Shown here: one piece after another, positions 6,203-10,755 of the stretch
Numbering within the stretch: the first letter of the stretch is position 1
Layout of the letters: each line of letters opens with the position of its first letter
NCBI GenBank assembly: GCA_023424475.1
Contig: JAFADX010000192.1
Coordinates: 1 to 10,755 of the forward strand
Origin: Pseudomonadota bacterium
Lineage (GTDB): Bacteria > Pseudomonadota > Alphaproteobacteria > Acetobacterales > Acetobacteraceae
DNA: 10,755 nt
Direction of reading: 5' to 3'
Made by a program: the position numbers and the translations under genes
The notes under the pieces: model-generated
The model's input: the letters and a program-made list of their open reading frames with translations, nothing else
Database searches by the model: none
What the model was told of the DNA's origin: nothing

Positions 6203-7045
6203 TCAGCGGGTGCCGCTCGGCGGCGCGGGGAGGTTCTCGGCCTGCACACCGCTTCCGGTGGCCGAACCGGGCCCGGGCGTGATGACCGCCTGCGGCGCGG
6301 CCGAGCCTTGCGGCTGCATCGTGCCGCCAGCCCCCGCGGCCGGCGCCGGGCTTGTCGCGGCCGGCGCCTGCGCGAGGCGCATCAGTTCGGCGCGCAGCGG
6401 GTCGGAGGCCGGGTTGTGCGCCTCCATCCCCACCACGACCTGGCGGGCCGAGACATCGCGGCCGAAATACTGCTGCATCATCGAACTGCGCGCGGCGAGG
6501 ATGGCGCCGTCGAGCGAGATGCCCGCGAAGAGCCCACGGGCCCTCGCGATGGTCACGATGTCGGCGCCCACATTCGCCGTCGTCGACCCTGCGATGCCGC
6601 GGCCGAGGGTGCCGAGGGCGACATTGGCGTCCGCGCCGATCTTGAACTGGCTGTCGAGCACGGCATTGAGCGCCTTGTCGTTCATGATGAGCATGACGAC
6701 CTGCGCGTCCTGCACGCCGATCTGGAAGCCGATCGAGGCGCTGCCCATCGTGTAGAAGGCCGGCGAGGACCAGGATCCGCCGCCGTCGCGCGCCATCAGC
6801 ACGCAATCCCCGCCCTGGCCCGCGAGGACGAAGCCACCGCGGATGACGCGCGGACAGATCATCGCCGCCCGTGCGCGGCCGAGCAGGGAGCGCGCATCCG
6901 CGCTCATGTCCCCGAGATCGAAGACCTCCCGCAGGGAGAGTGCCGCGCGATCGACGAGGGCCTGTTCCTCCGCCTGCGCGCGGGCGTCCCGGCCCCCGAG
7001 GGCCAGGGCGATGAACGACAGCGCGAAAAGGGCGAGACGGCGCAT
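6203..7045 (-). CDS. Exported SYLF/Ysc84-domain lipid-binding protein
   Basis: A 280-aa secreted protein. The signal peptide covers residues 1-23 (LALFALSFIALALGGRDARA, cleavage near ARA/QAEE). The SYLF (Ysc84, DUF500) domain spans about 30-212, with characteristic segments: ARAAMICPRVIRGGFVLAGQGG (59-80), WSSPAFYTMGSASIGFQIGVQ (92-112), VMLIMNDKALNAVL (117-130) and FKIGADANVALG (134-145). Domains of this family bind phospholipids/phosphoinositides; the bacterial role is unknown, presumably at the periplasmic or outer-membrane surface. The last ~55 residues are a Pro/Ala/Gly-rich low-complexity tail. The ATG at 7045 has an excellent GGGAGG 8 nt upstream. The nearest upstream gene on the same strand is 139 bp away, so it probably has its own promoter. 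Confidence 0.92.
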   Translation of the reverse strand: MRRLALFALSFIALALGGRDARAQAEEQALVDRAALSLREVFDLGDMSADARSLLGRARAAMICPRVIRGGFVLAGQGGDCVLMARDGGGSWSSPAFYTMGSASIGFQIGVQDAQVVMLIMNDKALNAVLDSQFKIGADANVALGTLGRGIAGSTTANVGADIVTIARARGLFAGISLDGAILAARSSMMQQYFGRDVSARQVVVGMEAHNPASDPLRAELMRLAQAPAATSPAPAAGAGGTMQPQGSAAPQAVITPGPGSATGSGVQAENLPAPPSGTR

Positions 7046-7110
7046 GAAGCGTACCTCCCAAGCCTTTGAATGATCGCCCTTCTAACCGCGGCTGCGGAAC
7101 AACACAAAGG

Positions 7111-7126
7111 TTTCGCGATGGCGAAA
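7111..7126. terminator. Small hairpin between the phosphatase and SYLF genes
   Basis: TTTCGC (7111-7116) and GCGAAA (7121-7126) pair perfectly around a 4-nt loop. Read on the minus strand it lies 58 bp past the histidine-phosphatase stop and is followed by CCTTTGTGTTGTTCC, which is moderately T-rich. It could be a weak terminator or part of the leader of the SYLF gene. The rest of this 139-bp gap shows nothing convincing. Confidence 0.3.
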
Positions 7127-7184
7127 TCGTGATCGTGCGCCCATGAAGGGCCGCAATCGCCGCGCAAGGCCCCTTCCCCTGGAA

Positions 7185-7823
7185 TCAGTTGCCGACGGCC
7201 GGCGGCGTCCAGGGTTCCTCGTTGACCGCGGCCACGCGCCAGTCCCGCCCATGCTTCTCGATCCGGGTCAGGGAGAGGTTCTTGATGCTGAAGATCAGCG
7301 CCTGGTCCGGCGTCAGCTGCATCGCATGGGCCAGCGACGCGCGGATCGAGCCGCCATGGGCGACGATCACGACATCCTGCCCCTCGAGCAGCGTGGCCAT
7401 GCGTTCCAGCGTCCCGGCCACCCGCGCCTGCACGTCGCGGAAGGACTCCCCCCCGGGCGGATGCTCCTCCCCGCCATGCGGCCAGAAAGGGTGGGGCGGA
7501 TGGCGCAGCAGGGCGGGCAGCGCCTCGTGCGGGATCCCCTGCCACTCGCCGAGATACTGCTCCGCGAGGTCGGGCTCCGCCTCGAGGTCGGCCGCCGGAT
7601 ACCCCGCGGCGAAGATCGCCGCCGCCGTGGCGCGGGTGCGGGAGAGGTTGGTGACGAACCAGCGCGCCGGCTGCGGCAGCCGCCGCGCGAGCCAGCGATA
7701 GGACGCCGCCTCCTGCCGGAGCGCGAGGTCGCAAAGGGCGACGTCCATCGAGCCGTAGAGCACGGCGCGGGCCGATGGCTCCACCAGGGCGTGGCGGACA
7801 AGGAAGAAGCGGGTCGGGGTCAC
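7185..7823 (-). CDS. Histidine phosphatase superfamily protein (phosphoglycerate mutase-like)
   Basis: A 212-aa cytoplasmic phosphatase/mutase-like enzyme. The nucleophile motif is FLVRHA with H11 (RHA rather than the usual RHG). The second basic motif is TNLSRTRATA (58-67). EQYLGEWQG (88-96) gives the acidic residue of the family, then PGGESFRDVQARV (123-135), and the second catalytic His is in VAHGGSIR (H156). This is the broad GpmB/CobC/PhoE-like branch; the substrate is not predictable, and no cobalamin or glycolysis genes are nearby. The start is a GTG at 7823: an in-frame TAG lies four codons upstream and the next Met (26) would remove the catalytic His, so GTG is effectively forced despite no clear ribosome site. 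Divergent from the GNAT gene across 48 bp. Confidence 0.91.
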   Translation of the reverse strand: MTPTRFFLVRHALVEPSARAVLYGSMDVALCDLALRQEAASYRWLARRLPQPARWFVTNLSRTRATAAAIFAAGYPAADLEAEPDLAEQYLGEWQGIPHEALPALLRHPPHPFWPHGGEEHPPGGESFRDVQARVAGTLERMATLLEGQDVVIVAHGGSIRASLAHAMQLTPDQALIFSIKNLSLTRIEKHGRDWRVAAVNEEPWTPPAVGN

Positions 7824-7871
7824 GCGCGGCGTCTAGCCCAGGCCGCGCGGACTGGCGAGGGCCACGCTAGA

Positions 7872-8372
7872 ATGCCCGCCATGGACATCACGTTGCACGA
7901 GACCTGGATTCCGGGCGCGATCGGGGACATCGCCGCCCTGCATGCGCGCACCTATGCCGAAAGCCACGACTTCGGGGCGTATTTCGAAGCGAAGGTCGCC
8001 CGCGAGCTGGGCGACTTCCTGCTCCGCTTCGACCCCGGGCGGGACCTGTTCCGTTGCGCCGTCTCGGACGGGCGGGTGCGGGGATCGATCGCTCTCGACT
8101 GCGGCGAGGACCCGGCCTCGGCGCATCTGCGCTGGTTCATCCTCGAATCCCGGCTCCACGGGCGAGGGCTGGGGCGGCGCTGGCTGGCCGAGGCGGTGGA
8201 GCAGGCGCGGCGCGTGGGCGTGCCGGAGATCCACCTCTGGACCCTCGCCGGCCTCGACGCCGCGGCGCATCTCTACAGCGAGGCCGGATTCCGGCTGACC
8301 GAGGTGGTCACCGCCGAGCAGTGGGGCCGGCCCGTGGTGGAACGGCGGATGGTGCTGCGCCTCGCGCCGTGA
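7872..8372 (+). CDS. GNAT-family N-acetyltransferase
   Basis: A 166-aa acetyl-CoA-dependent acyltransferase of unknown substrate. The acetyl-CoA-binding motif A is HLRWFILESRLHGRGLGRRW (85-104), containing R-x-x-G-x-G, followed by motif B-like EIHLWTLAGLDAAAHLYSEAGFRLTE (119-144). The start (ALHARTYAES...FEAKVARELGDFLLRFDP) resembles the acetyltransferase half of MarR-GNAT fusion proteins, but no MarR domain is present here. The ATG at 7872 was chosen because GAGG lies 11 nt upstream; the ATG at 7881 (MDITLHE) is nearly as likely and would shorten the product by three residues. It converges with the M91 peptidase gene, with only 28 bp between stop codons. Confidence 0.92.
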   Translation: MPAMDITLHETWIPGAIGDIAALHARTYAESHDFGAYFEAKVARELGDFLLRFDPGRDLFRCAVSDGRVRGSIALDCGEDPASAHLRWFILESRLHGRGLGRRWLAEAVEQARRVGVPEIHLWTLAGLDAAAHLYSEAGFRLTEVVTAEQWGRPVVERRMVLRLAP

Positions 8373-8403
8373 CGGCGCGCCGGGCCGGAGGCGGCGGCCG
8401 TCA
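8370..8403. terminator. Candidate shared terminator hairpin formed from two convergent stop codons
   Basis: TGACGGC (8370-8376, beginning with the GNAT stop) pairs perfectly with GCCGTCA (8397-8403, the complement of the M91 gene stop). An inner CGCC/GGCG pair (8378-8381 and 8390-8393) can extend it. No T-run follows on either strand. Confidence 0.3.
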
Positions 8404-9048
8404 GAAGTCCTTGTCCTCCGGCGCCAGCGGGCTGTCCGCCGGAAGCCAGGCTCTGTCGCAGTCCCCCGGCGCCGCACAGTATTGCCTGAGAGGAAGCCCA
8501 TGCTCGGCGCGGATGCCGTTCTCGGTGGTCCGCCGGCCGGCGTATTTGCCGCAGCCGACGGTCCGGGCCTCCTCGACCATGGTTTCCATCTCCTTGCGCT
8601 CGTCGAAGCCGCCGGCGCTGTCGTCCGGGCGCCATACCTTGCCGTTCACGATGTGGAGCGCATGCACGAGTTCATGCGCGAGCGCCACGAAGGACGGCGT
8701 CGCCAGGCAGATGAGCTGTTCGAGCGCCGTGGAGTAATTGAAGTTGGGATTGTAGCAGACCAGCGCCGGGGAACCGGCGCCGCGCTGCCCCGGCGCCGTC
8801 ATGTGGCTGGCCTGTCGCACCCTGAAATCCGCCGGCCCCGGAGATGTCGGCGGCACGGCATGCACCATGCTTGGCACATAGACCTCGGCATAGCCCGGGA
8901 TCTTGTCGCCGTCGGGATCGATCATCGTGGTCTTGCCGAGCACGATGACGAGGTCTGGGTGTTCTCCTCGCAATGCCTGTTGAGCTTCTTCAGGAGACTC
9001 CGGCCGATCGGCCGGCTGTTCTGATCGCCGCGGCGCGGCGCGCCTCAC
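8401..9048 (-). CDS. M91 (NleD-like) family zinc metallopeptidase, probable 5' frameshift
   Basis: A 215-aa soluble protein as read from GTG 9048. The zinc site is HELVH (125-129) in FVALAHELVHALHIVNG. Downstream are an acidic ligand candidate in METMVEEARTVG (154-165; E159/E160) and TENGIRAEHGLPLRQYC (175-191), the C-terminal pattern of peptidase family M91, which includes the type III effector NleD. No signal peptide or membrane segment is seen. The GTG overlaps the ABC permease stop by 4 bp (GTGA), suggesting coupling, but its ribosome site is poor. From codon 31 (PDLVIVLGKT) codons are strongly GC3-rich. Before that, the GTG frame is full of A/T-ending codons, while the frame shifted by one reads GRSLLKKLNRHCEENT with genome-like codons. 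So one C was probably lost near 8957-8959, and the first ~30 residues as given may be out of frame. Family call is good; intactness is uncertain. Confidence 0.72.
   Translation of the reverse strand: MRRAAPRRSEQPADRPESPEEAQQALRGEHPDLVIVLGKTTMIDPDGDKIPGYAEVYVPSMVHAVPPTSPGPADFRVRQASHMTAPGQRGAGSPALVCYNPNFNYSTALEQLICLATPSFVALAHELVHALHIVNGKVWRPDDSAGGFDERKEMETMVEEARTVGCGKYAGRRTTENGIRAEHGLPLRQYCAAPGDCDRAWLPADSPLAPEDKDF
9000..9015. repeat. 16-bp perfect palindrome CCGGCCGATCGGCCGG
   Basis: A self-complementary 16-mer at the permease/M91 peptidase junction, within the doubtful 5' part of the peptidase frame. It could form a strong hairpin in mRNA only as a cruciform-like stem with a minimal loop. It may be chance in this GC-rich sequence. 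Confidence 0.5.
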
Positions 9049-9848
9049 TCTCCGATGTTCAGCAACGCCCCGCGCACCCGCGCCGCATGGAACTGGGCCA
9101 GGAAGATCCAGGCGGCGACCGCGAGCCATACCCCGTCCAGCGCCACCGCCCAGACGAGGTGGTCCCAGGCGATGCGCCCGTCGATCAGCGCCGCGCGCAT
9201 GCCTTCGAAGACATGCGCGGCCGGAATCGCAAGGGACACCGGCTGCAGCCAGGCCGGCAGCACCGAGACCGGGTAGAAGACCGCCGAGAAGGGTGCGATG
9301 CCGAACATCACGCCCCAGGCCAGCGCCTCGGCCCCCGCGCCGTGGCGCAGGATCAGCGCCGTGACGGCGAGCGCGACCGACCAGCCCATCGCCATCAGCG
9401 CAAGGACGAAGACGACAAGCACCGGCCCGAGCTTCCAGACGCCGAAGCCATAGAGCAGGAAGGCGAGCACCATCGCCGGCCCGACGCCGGCCAGCGTCCG
9501 CAACACGCTCATCGCCGCCAGCGCGGCGACCATCTCCCGCGGCCGCAGCGGCGAGACGAAGAGGTGGCCGAGGTTGCGCGACCACACCTCCTCGAGGAAG
9601 GAGATCGCGAAGCCCATCTGCGCGCGCAGCGTCACCTCCCACAGCAGCACGCCGCCGAGCAGCACGCCCGCCGCGATGGTCGCCGTGTTCTGCTGCACGC
9701 CGGCGAGGTAGGCGGTCACGAAGCCCCAGACCACCATCTGCAGCACCGGCCAGTACATGAGTTCGAGCAGGCGCGGCCAGGACCGGCGGTAGAGCGCCAG
9801 GTGCCGGTACATCAGCCCCCAGATGCGGCGCGCCGCGGAAGCGCCCAT
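9045..9848 (-). CDS. ABC-2 type transporter permease
   Basis: A 267-aa inner-membrane protein, the channel half of an ABC-2 exporter. It has about six hydrophobic segments: roughly 28-50 (YWPVLQMVVWGFVTAYLAG), 57-72, 115-136, 143-166 (LVVFVLALMAMGWSVALAVTALI), 175-195 and 233-252. Between the second and third lies a conserved cytoplasmic stretch, EEVWSRNLGHLFVSPLRPRE (86-105), typical of ABC-2 permeases ('ERE...L..SP'). The ATG at 9848 overlaps the ATPase stop by one base (TGATG), so the two are translationally coupled and form one transporter. Substrate is unknown; such pairs export lipids, polysaccharides or drugs. Its stop overlaps the start of the M91 peptidase frame. Confidence 0.93.
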   Translation of the reverse strand: MGASAARRIWGLMYRHLALYRRSWPRLLELMYWPVLQMVVWGFVTAYLAGVQQNTATIAAGVLLGGVLLWEVTLRAQMGFAISFLEEVWSRNLGHLFVSPLRPREMVAALAAMSVLRTLAGVGPAMVLAFLLYGFGVWKLGPVLVVFVLALMAMGWSVALAVTALILRHGAGAEALAWGVMFGIAPFSAVFYPVSVLPAWLQPVSLAIPAAHVFEGMRAALIDGRIAWDHLVWAVALDGVWLAVAAWIFLAQFHAARVRGALLNIGE

Positions 9849-10600
9849 CACACCGTCTCCAGCCGTTCGCGCCCGCGCGCGATATCGAGGAACACCTCCT
9901 CGAGGTCGTCGCGCCCGTATTTCGCCAGCAGCGCGGCGGGGCTGCCCTCGTCCACCACGCGCCCGCCCTTGAGCATCAGCACGTTGGAGCAGAGGCGCTC
10001 GACCTCGCCCATGTTGTGGCTGGCGAGCAGGATCGCGGCGCCGCTCTCCACGCGATAGCGTTCGAGCGCGCTGCGCACCCAGTCGCCGGTGTCGGGGTCG
10101 AGGCTCGCCGTCGGCTCGTCGAGCAGCAGCAGCGCCGGCCGGTTGATCAGCGCCTTGGCGAGGGCGACGCGCGTCTTCTGCCCGGCGCTCAGCTGCCCCG
10201 CCGGACGGTCGGCGAAGTCGCCGAGGTCGAACGCCTCGACCAGCTCCGCGATGCGGCGCCCCGCCTCCGGCACGCCGTAGAGATGCGCATAGACACGGAG
10301 ATTCTCGGTCACCGTCAGCCGGTGCGGCAGCGCGATGTAGGGCGAGGAGAAGTTCATCCGCGCCAGCGCGGCGAAACGGTCCGTCGCCATGTCGTGCCCG
10401 AGCGCCAGCACCCGCCCCGAGGTCGGCACCAGGAGTCCGAGCAGCATGGCGATGGTGGTGGACTTGCCCGCGCCGTTGCCGCCGAGCAGCCCCCAGGTCG
10501 TGCCGCGGGGCATGGTGAAGGTAAGGCCGTTCACGGCCGGCCTGGCGCCGGGCGTGTAGGTCTTGGTCAGGCCCTCGACGAGCAGCGCCGGCGTTTCCAT
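9848..10600 (-). CDS. ABC transporter ATP-binding protein (ABC-2 exporter)
   Basis: A 250-aa cytoplasmic ATPase that powers the downstream permease. Motifs: Walker A GGNGAGKST (40-48; the first positions read GG rather than the usual GP), Q-loop region at about 82-90 (MNFSSPYIALP, where the usual Gln is Asn or Ser), signature LSAGQKTRVALAKAL (137-151), Walker B ALLLLDEP (156-163), D-loop SLDP and H-loop H195 (ASHNMGEVERL). The C-terminal DDLEEVFLDIARG is the normal ending of ABC-2 drug/lipid exporter ATPases. The ATG at 10600 was chosen; an in-frame TTG at 10636 would add 12 residues. It starts 37 bp after the stop of the preceding EAL-like gene on the same strand, so read-through transcription is possible. 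Confidence 0.95.
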   Translation of the reverse strand: METPALLVEGLTKTYTPGARPAVNGLTFTMPRGTTWGLLGGNGAGKSTTIAMLLGLLVPTSGRVLALGHDMATDRFAALARMNFSSPYIALPHRLTVTENLRVYAHLYGVPEAGRRIAELVEAFDLGDFADRPAGQLSAGQKTRVALAKALINRPALLLLDEPTASLDPDTGDWVRSALERYRVESGAAILLASHNMGEVERLCSNVLMLKGGRVVDEGSPAALLAKYGRDDLEEVFLDIARGRERLETV

Positions 10601-10637
10601 GGCGCCCCATATCGGGCCGATCGCGCCCTGCGCCAAG

Positions 10638-10755
10638 TCACGAGGCCGGACGCCGGCTCTCGATCAGGCGGCCCTGGAAGACGGCGATGCCCATCTCCCA
10701 CCCCCAGGCGATGGCGGCGGGGCGGTCCACGCCGGCCAGCACCACGGCCTCGGGG
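10638..10755 (-). CDS. C-terminal end of an EAL-domain-like protein, cut by window edge
   Basis: Only the last 38 codons are visible, ending at the TGA at 10640-10638. The sequence AVVLAGVDRPAAIAWGWEMG continuing IAVFQGRLIESRRPAS resembles the end of EAL-type proteins in Rhodospirillales, where a 'RCDS.EAI.WG...GI..FQGR.ID' pattern closes the barrel. Full EAL domains hydrolyse cyclic-di-GMP, but the catalytic EVL/EAL residues lie outside the window, so activity cannot be judged. The high GC third-position pattern and continuous frame to the edge support a real gene. Assignment to EAL is from pattern memory and is tentative. Confidence 0.55.
   Translation of the reverse strand, partial: PEAVVLAGVDRPAAIAWGWEMGIAVFQGRLIESRRPAS

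Noticed and set aside
5840..7061. Other overlapping minus-strand frames across the doxX-like and SYLF genes
   Set aside because: Arg/Gly/Pro-rich translations out of frame with the signal-peptide-bearing SYLF protein and the DoxX helices.
7143..7871. Upstream extension of the GNAT frame
   Set aside because: It runs antisense through the histidine-phosphatase gene; the acetyltransferase domain is complete from 7872.
9049..9642. Upstream extension of the M91 peptidase frame across the permease gene
   Set aside because: It overlaps the ABC-2 permease, which has clear membrane segments and tight coupling to the ATPase; the extension has no peptidase features.
1..10755. CRISPR arrays, tRNA/rRNA genes, phage genes or defence systems
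   Set aside because: No regularly spaced repeats, cloverleaf-type sequences, phage structural motifs or known defence-gene motifs were seen on either strand. The M91 peptidase/ABC set is the only cassette that might hint at an undescribed system.

Overview
This 10.8 kb chromosomal window is very GC-rich, with G/C-dominated third codon positions. Its gene complement (SYLF/Ysc84 protein, MlaA, GMC oxidoreductase, DoxX, EAL-type tail) points to an alphaproteobacterium, most likely Rhodospirillales/Acetobacteraceae (Roseomonas-like). The taxonomic placement is inference; no rRNA or other marker is present. Eleven protein genes can be supported, two of them cut by the window edges, along with one dead transposase fragment.

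Layout. (i) 1-1686, minus strand: a divergent VIT/CCC1-family membrane protein followed 10 bp later by a P-type (P2A-like) cation ATPase that runs off the left edge; together they look like a divalent-metal handling pair. (ii) 1687-2345: no intact gene. It holds a 470-bp internally deleted IS701-family element (MITE-like) with both inverted ends, inserted at a CTAG in a short palindrome, plus a CTAG-bounded intergenic repeat that reaches into the stop codon of the next gene. (iii) 2346-5602, minus strand: mlaA-like gene without a lipobox, GMC oxidoreductase, and a LysR-type regulator whose 3' end overlaps the GMC start by 11 bp. (iv) 5603-6146: divergent control region and a plus-strand DoxX-family gene. 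(v) 6203-7823, minus strand: secreted SYLF/Ysc84 lipid-binding protein and a histidine-phosphatase family enzyme. (vi) 7872-8372, plus strand: GNAT acetyltransferase. (vii) 8401-10755, minus strand: the C-terminal end of an EAL-like gene, then an ABC ATPase, an ABC-2 permease and an M91-family HExxH metallopeptidase. The last three overlap by 1 and 4 bp, so they look like one operon.

The two most notable items are the tightly coupled ABC-2 transporter / M91 peptidase cassette, whose peptidase carries a probable 1-nt frameshift near its 5' end, and the IS701-derived MITE in which the first ~25 codons of a transposase are fused in frame to its C-terminal part. Other unusual points are the absent MlaA lipobox, the degenerate VIT metal-site motif and the regulator/oxidoreductase overlap. 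I see no CRISPR array, tRNA, rRNA, phage genes or recognisable anti-phage system.
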